Shown: positions 41,154 through 49,891 of the stretch, in pieces | How positions within the stretch are numbered: position 1 is the first letter of the stretch | How the letters are laid out: each line of letters starts with the position of its first letter | NCBI GenBank assembly: GCA_964402325.1 | Contig: CAYOBI010000002.1 | Coordinates: 1-64,000 of the forward strand | From: Raineyella sp964402325 | GTDB lineage: Bacteria > Actinomycetota > Actinomycetes > Propionibacteriales > Propionibacteriaceae | Direction: 5' to 3' | DNA length: 64,000 nt | Position numbers and translations under genes: made by a program | The notes under the pieces: model-generated | Databases searched by the model: none | Seen by the model: the letters and a program-made list of their open reading frames with translations, nothing else | Told to the model about the DNA's origin: nothing

Positions 41154-42140
41154 GTGGACACGTCAACGTCATCAGTCCCTGACGTCCTCACCATCGGTCG
41201 TAGTGGTGTGGACATCTACCCGTTGCAGATCGGCGTCGGACTGGAGGAGGTCACCTCGTTCGGCAAGTTCGTCGGCGGTTCACCGACGAACGTCGCGGTG
41301 GCCGCCGCCCGGATGGGCCGTTCGGCCGCGGTGATCACCGAGGTCGGGGACGACCCGTTCGGCCGCTTCGTCCGCCAGGAGATGAGCCGCCTCGGGGTGG
41401 ACCCACAGTACGTGATCACCAACCACGACTACCTCACCCCGGTGACCTTCTGTGAGATCTTCCCGCCGGACGACTTCCCGCTCTACTTCTACCGGCAGCC
41501 CTCGGCCCCCGACCTGCAGTTGCGGCCGGAGGACATCCCGGCCGTCGTCCGGGACGCGAAGATCTTCTGGATGTCGGTCACCGGCCTGTCCGTCGAGCCG
41601 ACCCGCAGCGCGCACCGGCGGGCGATGGAGCTGCGCGGCGACAAGGCCCACACCATCCTCGACCTCGACTACCGGCCGATGTTCTGGTCCAGCGAGGAGC
41701 TCGCCCACACCGAGGTCGACCGGATGCTCGGCCTGGTCGACATCGCCGTGGGCAACAAGGAGGAGTGCCGGATCGCCGTCGGCGAGACCGAGCCCGACCG
41801 GGCCGCCGACGCCCTGCTGGAGCGGGGCGTGGAGGTCGCCATCGTCAAGCAGGGGCCGCTCGGCACCCTGGCCAAGACCCGCGACGAGCGGGTGGTGGTC
41901 CCGGTCACCCCGGTGCAGGTCTGCAACGGGCTGGGCGCCGGCGACTCCTTCGGGGGCGCGCTGTGCCACGCCCTGCTGGAGGGCTGGGACCTCGGCCGCG
42001 CCGTCTCCTTCGCCTCCACCGCCGGCGCGATCGTCGCGTCCCGGCTGGAGTGCTCCACCGCGATGGCCACCGAGCAGGAGGTCCTCGACCTGATGGCCGC
42101 CAATCCCGCATCCGCCCCCCAGGTCGAGGTCCTGTCATGA
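41154..42140 (+). CDS. iolC: 5-dehydro-2-deoxygluconokinase
   Basis: This 328-residue PfkB-family kinase probably phosphorylates 5-dehydro-2-deoxygluconate in inositol breakdown. Visible motifs are GGSPTNVAVAAARMG (PfkB signature 1) and CNGLGAGDSFGGAL with the catalytic Asp. The IFPPDDFPLYFYR segment is common in IolC. The GTG at 41154 is preferred, with AAAGGAGAGG about 10 nt upstream. An in-frame ATG at 41058 lies upstream of the likely promoter and is rejected. The stop overlaps the next gene by 4 bp. Confidence 0.9.
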   Translation: MDTSTSSVPDVLTIGRSGVDIYPLQIGVGLEEVTSFGKFVGGSPTNVAVAAARMGRSAAVITEVGDDPFGRFVRQEMSRLGVDPQYVITNHDYLTPVTFCEIFPPDDFPLYFYRQPSAPDLQLRPEDIPAVVRDAKIFWMSVTGLSVEPTRSAHRRAMELRGDKAHTILDLDYRPMFWSSEELAHTEVDRMLGLVDIAVGNKEECRIAVGETEPDRAADALLERGVEVAIVKQGPLGTLAKTRDERVVVPVTPVQVCNGLGAGDSFGGALCHALLEGWDLGRAVSFASTAGAIVASRLECSTAMATEQEVLDLMAANPASAPQVEVLS

Positions 42141-43003
42141 CACTGATCGCCAAACTCACCGAGACCCGGTTCCACGACCCGCAGGCCGTCCGCCGGGCAC
42201 TGGCCGAACGTCCCCGCGGCTCGCTGCCGCAGGGCGACGTCAAGCTGATGATCATCGCCTGCGACCACCCGGCCCGCGGCGCCCTGGGCGCCGGATCCCA
42301 CCCGATGGCGATGGCCTCCCGCGAGGAGGTGCTGGCCCGCTGCCTGGAGGCGCTGGACCGCCCGGGCGTCAACGGCTTCCTCGGCTCGGCCGACATCATC
42401 GAGGACCTGGCCCTGCTCGGCGCCCTCGACGGCAAGATGCTCTGGGGCACGATGAACCGGGTCGGCCTGCAGGGCGCCTCGTTCGAGATGGACGACCGGT
42501 TCAACTGCTACGACGCCCGCGGCGTCGCGGACGCCGGCCTGGACGGCGGCAAGATGCTGCTCCGGATCAACTACGCCGACCCGGGCACCGCCGCCACCCT
42601 GACCGCCTCGGCCCAGGCCGTGGACGATCTGGCCGAGCGCGGCCTGACCGCGATGGTCGAGCCGTTCATCTCCACCCGCACCGACGGGCGGATCGTCAAC
42701 GACCTGACCCCCGACGCGGTGATCCGGTCGATGGCGATCGCCTCGGCACTGGGGCGGACCTCGGCGTACACCTGGCTGAAGCTGCCCTGCGTCGACGAGA
42801 TGGAACGGGTGATGGAGGCCACCACGCTGCCGTCGCTGATCCTCGGCGGCGAGGTGCCGGACGACCCGGAGGCCGCCCTGTCGGGTTGGGCCACCGCACT
42901 GTCCCTGCCGAACGTCCGCGGCCTGGTGATCGGCCGCTCGCTGCTCTTCCCGCCCGACGACGACGTCGCCGGGGCGGTCGACCGGGCGGTGGCACTGCTG
43001 TGA
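42137..43003 (+). CDS. Cgl0158-like TIM-barrel aldolase of inositol clusters
   Basis: This 288-residue barrel protein resembles the class I aldolase-like proteins found in actinobacterial iol operons, in the place of IolJ. It would split 2-deoxy-5-keto-gluconate 6-phosphate into dihydroxyacetone phosphate and malonate semialdehyde. Conserved parts include KLMIIACDHPARGALG, NGFLGSADIIEDL, YTWLKLPCVDEM with a candidate Schiff-base Lys, and GLVIGRSLLFP. It overlaps iolC by 4 bp and sits directly before iolB, which supports the role. The substrate is inferred from context. Confidence 0.8.
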   Translation: MTLIAKLTETRFHDPQAVRRALAERPRGSLPQGDVKLMIIACDHPARGALGAGSHPMAMASREEVLARCLEALDRPGVNGFLGSADIIEDLALLGALDGKMLWGTMNRVGLQGASFEMDDRFNCYDARGVADAGLDGGKMLLRINYADPGTAATLTASAQAVDDLAERGLTAMVEPFISTRTDGRIVNDLTPDAVIRSMAIASALGRTSAYTWLKLPCVDEMERVMEATTLPSLILGGEVPDDPEAALSGWATALSLPNVRGLVIGRSLLFPPDDDVAGAVDRAVALL

Positions 43004-43014
43004 AAGGAACTCCT

Positions 43015-43902
43015 GTGAACGACAACGACCGCTACGTCATCCGCGCGGGGCAGACCGCGCACGAGGCGTACGAGACCGACCTCACCGTCGAGCGGGCCGG
43101 CTGGGACTGGTGCTCGCTGCGCGTCCTGGCCCTGCCCGCCGGCGGGCGCCAGGAGGTCAGCTCCGGCGAGGCCGAGCTCCTGGTGCTGCCGCTGTCCGGC
43201 GGCTGCCGGGTCGAGGTGGCCGGCGAGACGTACGAGATCGCCGGGCGCCCCGAGGTGTGGACCGCGATCACCGACTACCTGTACGTCCCGCGGCACACCA
43301 CCTTCGTGGTGTCGAGCGAGGCGGGCGGGCGGTTCGCCCTGCCGGCGTCGAAGGCGACCGCCGACCTGCCGGTGCGTCACTGCCCGGTCGGCGAGGTCGT
43401 CACGACGCTGCGCGGCACCGGCGACTGCTCGCGCCAGGTGAACAACTACGCCCTCGGCAACGCGGTGCAGACCTCCCACCTGCTCGCCTGCGAGGTGCTC
43501 ACCCCGGGCGGCAACTGGTCCTCGTACCCGCCGCACAAGCACGACGAGCACACCGAGGTGGAGCGGATCCTCGAGGAGATCTACTACTACGAGGTCCGCC
43601 CGGCCGCCAACGGCACCACCGGGATGGCGCTGCAGCGGATCTATCCCTCCCCGGGCAAGCCGATCGACGTCTGCGCGGAGGTGCACAGCCGCGACGTCGT
43701 GATCATGCCGTACGGCTACCACGGCCCCTCGGTCGCGGCGCCCGGCTACGACCTCTACTACCTCAACGTGATGGCCGGCCCGGCCGAGGACTCGACCTGG
43801 CTGATGACCGACGACCCGCACTACACCTGGCTGCGCCAGGAGTGGGAGACCGGGGCGGTCGACCCCCGGCTGCCGATGACCCCCCTCAACCCCCAGGAGT
43901 GA
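43015..43902 (+). CDS. iolB: 5-deoxy-glucuronate isomerase
   Basis: This 295-residue bicupin converts 5-deoxy-glucuronate to 5-dehydro-2-deoxygluconate, the substrate of IolC. The metal-binding cupin motif is clear: YPPHKHDEHTEVERILEEIYYY with His, His and Glu ligands, and a later His in VIMPYGYHGP. GAAAGGA lies before the GTG at 43015. Two or three bases separate its stop from the iolD start. Length and motifs fit the family closely. Confidence 0.93.
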   Translation: MNDNDRYVIRAGQTAHEAYETDLTVERAGWDWCSLRVLALPAGGRQEVSSGEAELLVLPLSGGCRVEVAGETYEIAGRPEVWTAITDYLYVPRHTTFVVSSEAGGRFALPASKATADLPVRHCPVGEVVTTLRGTGDCSRQVNNYALGNAVQTSHLLACEVLTPGGNWSSYPPHKHDEHTEVERILEEIYYYEVRPAANGTTGMALQRIYPSPGKPIDVCAEVHSRDVVIMPYGYHGPSVAAPGYDLYYLNVMAGPAEDSTWLMTDDPHYTWLRQEWETGAVDPRLPMTPLNPQE

Positions 43903-43904
43903 CC

Positions 43905-45806
43905 GTGCACGACCACCACCCCACCGTCCGGCTCACCGTCGGGCAGGCGATCATCCGCTTCCTGGTCAACCAGTACGCCGAGCGGGACGGCGTCGAGGAC
44001 CGGTTCATCACCGGCGCCTTCGGCATCTTCGGGCACGGCAACGTGGCCGGCATCGGCCAGGCGCTGCTGCAGAACGAGCTCGACCCCGAGCCGGACGGCG
44101 GCGCCATGCCGTACTACATGCCCCGCAACGAGCAGGGCATGGTCAACGCGGCGGCCGCGTACGCCAAGGCGACCAACCGGATGCAGGCGATGATGTGCAC
44201 CGCCTCGATCGGGCCCGGCTCGCTGAACATGGTCACCGGCGCCGCGCTGGCGACCACCAACCGGCTCCCGGTGCTGCTCTTCCCGTCCGACCAGTTCGCC
44301 ACCCGGTTCCCCGACCCGGTGCTGCAGCAGCTCGAGGACCCGACCACCCTGGACACCTCGGTCAACGACTGCTTCCGCCCGGTGTCGCGGTTCTTCGACC
44401 GGATCAACCGCCCCGAACAGCTGCTCCCCTCGCTGCTCAACGCGCTGCGGGTGCTCACCGACCCGGCCGACACCGGCGCCTGCGTCATCGCACTGCCCCA
44501 GGACGTCCAGGCCGAGGCGTACGACTTCCCGGCGAAGATGTTCGACCGGCGGGTCTGGCACGTCCGTCGCCCGGTGCCCGAGCCGGCCGCCGTGGCCCGT
44601 GCCGTGGATCTGATCCGGGCCGCCCGGCGCCCGCTGGTGGTCGCCGGCGGCGGCGTGATCTACTCCGGCGCGTCCGAGCAGCTGCGGGCCTTCGCCACCG
44701 CCACCGGCATCCCGGTCGGCGACACCCAGGCGGGCAAGGGCGCGATCAACTTCGACCACCCGGGCGCCGTCGGTGGCGTCGGCTCGACCGGCGGCGACTC
44801 CGGCAACCACCTCGCCGACGCGGCCGACCTGGTGATCGGCATCGGCACCCGCTGGTCCGACTTCACCACCGCCTCGCACACCCAGTTCAAGAACCCCGAC
44901 GTGAGGTTCGTCAACGTCAACGTGACTGCCTTCGACGCCGCGAAGAACTCCGGCGAGATGGTGGTGGCCGACGCCCGCGAGGCCCTGGTCGCGCTGACCG
45001 ACGCGCTGGCCGGCCACCGGGTCGAGGACGCGTACGCCACCGAGGTCGCCGCCGAGAAGGAGGCCTGGGCCGCGGCCACCGAGCGCTGCTACCACCTGGG
45101 CCACGGCCCGCTGCCGGCCCAGACCGAGGTCTTCGGCGCCCTGAACGAGATGATGGGCGACGACGACGTGGTGATCAACGCCGCCGGCTCGATGCCCGGC
45201 GACCTGCAGGCCCTCTGGCAGGCCCGCACCCCGGTGCAGTACCACGTCGAGTACGCCTTCTCCTGCATGGGGTACGAGATCCCCGCCGCGATGGGCGTCA
45301 AGATGGCGCTGCCGGACTCCGAGGTGGTCGCGATCGTCGGCGACGGCACCTACCAGATGCTGCCGATGGAGCTCGCCACCATCGTCCAGGAGGGCCTGAA
45401 GGTCATCTTCGTGCTGCTCCAGAACCACGGCTTCGCCTCGATCGGTGCCCTGTCCGAGTCGCGCGGCTCGCAGCGCTTCGGCACCCGCTACCGCGCCGGC
45501 GGGGGCCGCCCGCACAACCTCGACGGGGAGTTCCTGCCGGTCGACATCGCCGCCAACGCGGAGTCCTGGGGCCTGAAGGTGCTGCGCGTGCACACCATCG
45601 ACCAGTTCCGGGCCGCCTACCGCGAGGCGGTGGCCGGCGACCGGGCCGTGATGATCCACATCGAGACCGACCTCTACGGGCCCAACCCGCCGGCCTCCTC
45701 CTGGTGGGACGTCGCCGTCTCCCAGGTCTCCCGGCTGGACTCCACCCGGCGCGCGTACGAGGAGTACGTCGACGCCAAGCAGGCCCAGCGCGCGTACCTC
45801 AACTGA
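43905..45806 (+). CDS. iolD: 3D-(3,5/4)-trihydroxycyclohexane-1,2-dione acylhydrolase (TPP-dependent)
   Basis: This 633-residue thiamine-diphosphate enzyme hydrolyses the cyclic trione from the IolE step, opening the inositol ring. It belongs to the acetolactate-synthase superfamily. The TPP motif begins IVGDGTYQMLPMEL and ends in VLLQNHGF. The catalytic Glu region is YMPRNEQGMVN, and the central cofactor-binding domain includes VVAGGGVIYSG. AGGAG lies 5 nt before the GTG at 43905. A GTG six bases earlier overlaps the iolB stop and is the alternative. Confidence 0.93.
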   Translation: MHDHHPTVRLTVGQAIIRFLVNQYAERDGVEDRFITGAFGIFGHGNVAGIGQALLQNELDPEPDGGAMPYYMPRNEQGMVNAAAAYAKATNRMQAMMCTASIGPGSLNMVTGAALATTNRLPVLLFPSDQFATRFPDPVLQQLEDPTTLDTSVNDCFRPVSRFFDRINRPEQLLPSLLNALRVLTDPADTGACVIALPQDVQAEAYDFPAKMFDRRVWHVRRPVPEPAAVARAVDLIRAARRPLVVAGGGVIYSGASEQLRAFATATGIPVGDTQAGKGAINFDHPGAVGGVGSTGGDSGNHLADAADLVIGIGTRWSDFTTASHTQFKNPDVRFVNVNVTAFDAAKNSGEMVVADAREALVALTDALAGHRVEDAYATEVAAEKEAWAAATERCYHLGHGPLPAQTEVFGALNEMMGDDDVVINAAGSMPGDLQALWQARTPVQYHVEYAFSCMGYEIPAAMGVKMALPDSEVVAIVGDGTYQMLPMELATIVQEGLKVIFVLLQNHGFASIGALSESRGSQRFGTRYRAGGGRPHNLDGEFLPVDIAANAESWGLKVLRVHTIDQFRAAYREAVAGDRAVMIHIETDLYGPNPPASSWWDVAVSQVSRLDSTRRAYEEYVDAKQAQRAYLN

Positions 45807-45832
45807 TCCCCGAGCAACAAGGAGTAGCACCC

Positions 45833-47326
45833 ATGAAGACGATCGAACAGTGGATCGACGGCGCCCCGTACCACGGTGAGCCCGTCCGCCGGGTCCCGGT
45901 CGAGAACCCCGCGACCGGCCGGATCGAGGCCGAACTGCTCGAGGCCTCCGTGGCCGACGTCGACCACGCCGTCCGGGTGGCCCGCCGGGCCCAGCTCAGC
46001 TGGGGCAAGGTCTCGCTGGCCAAGCGGATGGACATCATGTTCCGGATGCGCCAGCTGGTCCTCGACCACCAGGACGAGCTCGCCACCGCCATCGTGAACG
46101 AGCACGGCAAGACCTTCTCCGACGCCATCGGCGAGATCCAGCGCGGCCGGGAGACGCTCGACTTCGCCTGCAACATCGCCGCCGCACTGAAGGGCGAGAT
46201 CTCCTACGACGTCTCGACCGGTGTCGACGTGCACACCCTGCGCCAGCCGGTCGGCGTCGTCGCCGGCATCGGCCCGTTCAACTTCCCGGTGATGGTGCCG
46301 ATGTGGATGCACCCGATCGCCATCGCCACCGGCAACACCTTCGTGCTGAAGCCGCCGTCCCCGGCGCCGACCGCCTCGATGATCATCGCCCGCCTCTACC
46401 GGGAGGCCGGCCTGCCCGACGGCGTCTTCAACGTCGTCGCCGGCGACCGGCACGTGGTCACCGCCCTGCTCGAGCACCCGGGGATCGACGCGGTGTCGTT
46501 CGTCGGATCCACCCCGGTGGCCGAGATCGTCCAGGAGACCGCGACCCGGCACGGCAAGCGGGTCCAGGCCCTGGGCGGGGCGAACAACCACGCCATCGTG
46601 ATGCCCGACGCCGACCTCGACCACGCCGCCCAGCACATCGCCGCGGCCGCCTTCGGTGCCGCCGGCGAGCGCTGCATGGCGCTGCCCGCGGTGATTGCCG
46701 TCGGCGGGATCGCGGACCGGCTGGCCGCACTGGTGGCCGAGCATGCCGGGGCGTACGTGGTGGGCTCCGGCTTCGAGGAGGCGACCGATCTCGGGCCGGT
46801 CATCTCGGCGAAGGCCAAGCAGCGGATCACCGGGCTGATCGACGACGCCGAGCAGCGCGGCGCCACCGTCGTGCTGGACGGCCGGGCGCCGCAGGTCGAC
46901 GGCTTCGCGGACGGCCACTTCCTGGCCCCGACGGTGATCACCAAGGTGCCCCTGGACGCCCCGGTCTACACCGAGGAGATCTTCGGCCCGGTGCTGACGA
47001 TCGGCGAGGCCGCCACGTACGAGGAGGCGATCGCCCTGGTCAACGCCCAGCCGTTCGGCAACGGTGCGGCCATCTTCACCCGCGACGGCGGCACCGCCCG
47101 CCGGTTCACGCTCGACGTCGAGGCCGGCATGGTCGGTGTCAACGTGCCGATCCCGACCCCGGTGGCGTACTACTCGTTCGGCGGCTGGAAGGACTCGCTG
47201 CTCGGCGACACCCACATCCACGGCCCGGAGGGCGTCCGGTTCTGCACCCGTGCCAAGGCCGTCACCGAGCGCTGGCCCGGCGACGCCGTGCATGCCGCCA
47301 CCATGTCGTTCGAGCGGGAGGCGTGA
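45833..47326 (+). CDS. iolA: (methyl)malonate-semialdehyde dehydrogenase, CoA-acylating
   Basis: This 497-residue aldehyde dehydrogenase is of the MmsA/IolA type and converts malonate semialdehyde to acetyl-CoA and CO2. The catalytic Cys is in GAAGERCMALP. The position of the usual general-base Glu reads LGGANNH, as in MMSDH proteins that use CoA instead of water. IGPFNFPVMVPMWMHPIA is the matching fingerprint. AAGGAG precedes the ATG. It ends the iolC-iolA run, and a very strong hairpin follows 16 bases later. Confidence 0.93.
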   Translation: MKTIEQWIDGAPYHGEPVRRVPVENPATGRIEAELLEASVADVDHAVRVARRAQLSWGKVSLAKRMDIMFRMRQLVLDHQDELATAIVNEHGKTFSDAIGEIQRGRETLDFACNIAAALKGEISYDVSTGVDVHTLRQPVGVVAGIGPFNFPVMVPMWMHPIAIATGNTFVLKPPSPAPTASMIIARLYREAGLPDGVFNVVAGDRHVVTALLEHPGIDAVSFVGSTPVAEIVQETATRHGKRVQALGGANNHAIVMPDADLDHAAQHIAAAAFGAAGERCMALPAVIAVGGIADRLAALVAEHAGAYVVGSGFEEATDLGPVISAKAKQRITGLIDDAEQRGATVVLDGRAPQVDGFADGHFLAPTVITKVPLDAPVYTEEIFGPVLTIGEAATYEEAIALVNAQPFGNGAAIFTRDGGTARRFTLDVEAGMVGVNVPIPTPVAYYSFGGWKDSLLGDTHIHGPEGVRFCTRAKAVTERWPGDAVHAATMSFEREA

Positions 47327-47341
47327 GGCCTGCCACTGACC

Positions 47342-47389
47342 CGGCCCAAGGGGCCCGATTTGCTAGGACAAATCGGGCCCCTTGGGCCG
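47342..47389 (+). terminator. strong 21-bp hairpin after iolA
   Basis: The arms 47342-47362 and 47369-47389 are perfectly complementary over 21 bp around the loop CTAGGA. It lies 15 bases after the iolA stop and lacks a T-run. It should end or stabilise the long iol transcript. Its apex also contains TTTGC-TAGG-ACAAA, similar to the operator palindrome. Confidence 0.8.
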
Positions 47390-47476
47390 TTCCTGGGCCG
47401 TGAGGTACCGTCCATTGGTCGGACCACAGGAGATGATGCGACCTTCGTGGTGTCATGGCGGACCCACAGGGAGAGA

Positions 47477-47571
47477 TTGTCCTAAGAAGGTTTCCAATTT
47501 GATAGAACATATGACAGGATATTGACACGAGGTCACAGCGGTGTGGCCCTGGCAACCAAGGAGGGCGCAAC
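47477..47571 (+). promoter_or_regulatory. promoter/operator region before the broken Gfo/Idh gene and iolT
   Basis: This AT-rich stretch holds two operator-like sites, ATTGT-CCTA-AGAAG (near 47477) and TTTGA-TAGA-ACATA (near 47498), a TTGACA box at 47522-47527 and a ribosome binding site AAGGAGGGC before the GTG at 47572. It probably drives the remnant gene and the transporter behind it. Confidence 0.45.
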
Positions 47572-47994
47572 GTGTCGGACGTAGCCGCCAGCAGTACCCC
47601 ACGTGTCGGAGTGGGGGTGATCAGCCTCGGTTGGATGGGCAGAGTGCATGCCCGCGCCTACCGCGGCATCGCCGAGTATTTCCCTGACCTGGAGGTCCGC
47701 CCGCGGCTGGTGTCCGCGTGCGACACGGTGGCCGAGACCCGACTGGCCGCCGTCGGCTCGCTCGGGTTCCAGCGGGCGACGCCGGACTACCGCGAGGTGA
47801 TGGGCTTCGACGACATGAAGGTGATCGAGGCGGCGCAGTTCCTGCGCTCCTTCGCCGCCGGCGAGCAGCTCGCCCCCTCGGTCGCCGACGGCTGGGCCGC
47901 CGCCGAGGTCGACGAGGCCGCCGTGGCCTCCGACGCGGACGGCCGGTGGCACGACGTGCCGCGGGTCGACGGCACCACCACCTACGACATCTGA
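47572..47994 (+). pseudogene. internally deleted Gfo/Idh/MocA oxidoreductase remnant
   Basis: This 140-codon frame begins with a good Rossmann segment (VGVGVISLGWMGRVHARAYR) and continues normally to about residue 76 (ATPDYREVM). It then jumps to what is recognisably the C-terminus of the same family (KVIEAAQFLRSFAAGEQLAP, ending WHDVPRVDGTTTYDI). Some 250 residues carrying the EKP motif and the whole catalytic domain are absent. The frame is kept across the junction. A 140-residue protein cannot be an active dehydrogenase. Promoter and ribosome binding site are intact, so it may persist to support expression of the downstream transporter. An assembly collapse is possible. Confidence 0.75.
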
Positions 47995-48023
47995 CCCGGC
48001 GCGATTCGACAAGGGAGTCTTCC

Positions 48024-49715
48024 GTGCACACCTCAGCTTCATCCCACCACCAGGCGACGATCAGTCTGGACGTCTCGCGCGACGAACTGCGCACCCTGGC
48101 CGACCGGACGCCGGCCTCCGGCAAGCACCGCTCGATCGGCGCGATCGCCGCGGTCGCCACCCTCGGCTCGCTGCTCTTCGGCTACGACACCGGGGTGATC
48201 TCCGGCGCCCTGCCGTACATGTACATGCCGTACGCCGCCAACGGCCTGCACCTGGGCGCCCTTGAGGAGGGCCTGATCGGCGGCACGCTGCTGATCGGCG
48301 CCGCGCTCGGCGCCCTGATCGGTGGCCGGCTGTCCGACCGCTACGGCCGCCGCCACAACATCCTGATGCTCGCCCTGGTCTTCCTTGTCGGCGCGCTCGG
48401 CACCGCCTTCGCCCCGACCCTGGCGGTGATGTACCCGTTCCGCTTCATCCTCGGCTTCGCCGTCGGCGGCGCCTCGGCCACCGTCCCGGTGTACCTGTCG
48501 GAGACCGCGCCGAAGCGGATCCGCGGCACCATCGTCGCCATCGACCAGCTGATGATCGTCGTCGGCCAGCTGCTCGCGTTCAGCTTCAACGCGGTGATCA
48601 ACCAGGCCTACGGCGGCCCGAAGCTCGACATCGCGAACGACCCGTCCGGCCTGCTGCAGCCCGGTATGCAGTCCTGGGACAACGTCGCCGGTCTGCAGAG
48701 TGCGCTCGGTGGCGCCCTCGACCCGACCGCCTGGGTGGCGTACGTCAACCACCTGACCATCACCGGCGGCAACGGCAACGCCTGGCGCCTGATGCTGGTG
48801 CTGTGCAGCATCCCGGCCGTGGCCCTGTGGCTCGGCATGCGGGCGATGCCCGAGTCGTCGCGCTGGTACATGGTGCAGCGGCGCTACTACGAGGCGATCG
48901 GCTCGCTCAAGCGGGTCCGGGACGGCCGTGACGGCGACGTCGTCGACGAGCTGAACGAGATGGTCGAGAAGGAGCGTCGCGAGGAGTCGCTGCCCAAGGG
49001 CACCTTCCGGGACATCCTGCAGACCCCGTGGATGCGACGGCTGTTCCTGGTCGGCATCCTGCTGGCCGTCTGCAATCAGACCACCGGCGTCAACACCGTG
49101 ATGTACTACGCCCCCAAGGTCCTGGAGTACGCCGGCCTCGGCACCTCCGCCGCCATCACCGCGCAGGTCGCCAACGGCGTGATGTCCGTGCTCGGCTCCG
49201 CCCTCGGCCTGTGGCTGGTCTTCAAGTTCCGTCGGCGCCAGATCCTGATCACCTGCATCATCCTGGTCGCGGTCAGCATGTTCACCATCGCCGGCCTGTT
49301 CACCGGGCTGATCCAGCCGTACATGGCCGCCGGCACCAAGCCCCCGATGTACGCCCCGATGCTGGTCCTGGCCGCGATGGGCTTCTTCATGCTGGTCGTC
49401 CAGTCCTCCAACGGCCCGGTCGTGTGGACCATGCTCGGCGAGATGTTCCCGGCCCGGGTCCGGGGCATCGCGAACGGCGCCGCGGTGTTCTGCATGTGGG
49501 TGGTCAACGCGATCATCACCTTCACCTTCCCGGCGATGATGAGCCACCTCGGTGGCGGCCTCACCTACTCCCTGTACGGCGTGGTCAACGTCGTCGTGGC
49601 GATCGCCCTGTGGCGGTTCATGCCGGAGACCTCCGGTCGCTCGCTGGAGGAGCTCGAGGAGCACCTCGAGGGGGTCTACACCCGCCCCGGTGACAAGGTC
49701 GCCGAGCAGGTCTGA
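48024..49715 (+). CDS. iolT: sugar porter family MFS transporter, probable myo-inositol permease
   Basis: This 563-residue transporter has twelve membrane segments and the sugar-porter motifs GGRLSDRYGRRH after TM2, PESSRWYM after TM6 and PETSGRSLEELEE at the C-terminal end. FGYDTGVISGALPYM in TM1 is typical. Position at the end of the inositol locus argues for myo-inositol uptake, like IolT. The start is a GTG at 48024 with AAGGGAG upstream. It lies 29 bases after the broken Gfo/Idh gene and is followed by a clear terminator. The exact polyol is inferred. Confidence 0.87.
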   Translation: MHTSASSHHQATISLDVSRDELRTLADRTPASGKHRSIGAIAAVATLGSLLFGYDTGVISGALPYMYMPYAANGLHLGALEEGLIGGTLLIGAALGALIGGRLSDRYGRRHNILMLALVFLVGALGTAFAPTLAVMYPFRFILGFAVGGASATVPVYLSETAPKRIRGTIVAIDQLMIVVGQLLAFSFNAVINQAYGGPKLDIANDPSGLLQPGMQSWDNVAGLQSALGGALDPTAWVAYVNHLTITGGNGNAWRLMLVLCSIPAVALWLGMRAMPESSRWYMVQRRYYEAIGSLKRVRDGRDGDVVDELNEMVEKERREESLPKGTFRDILQTPWMRRLFLVGILLAVCNQTTGVNTVMYYAPKVLEYAGLGTSAAITAQVANGVMSVLGSALGLWLVFKFRRRQILITCIILVAVSMFTIAGLFTGLIQPYMAAGTKPPMYAPMLVLAAMGFFMLVVQSSNGPVVWTMLGEMFPARVRGIANGAAVFCMWVVNAIITFTFPAMMSHLGGGLTYSLYGVVNVVVAIALWRFMPETSGRSLEELEEHLEGVYTRPGDKVAEQV

Positions 49716-49738
49716 CCCGCCGCCCTCGCGCTTCCCCC

Positions 49739-49772
49739 CGAAGGAGCCCCGCCGCCCGGCGGGGCTCCTTCG
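49739..49772 (+). terminator. terminator after the inositol permease gene
   Basis: A perfect 15-bp stem (49739-49753 with 49758-49772; core GAAGGAGCCCCGCC) around the loop GCCC lies 23 bases after the stop codon, followed by TCGTC. Confidence 0.8.
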
Positions 49773-49891
49773 TCGTCCCGGGCGGTTGCCCCTCACTGAG
49801 GCTTTGTAAAGTCAAATTGTCAGATGTGAGGTCAAGTACGTCCGTCGAGGCCTCCACGGTAGGCTCGGACCCCGACGGAAGGGAAGACAAG

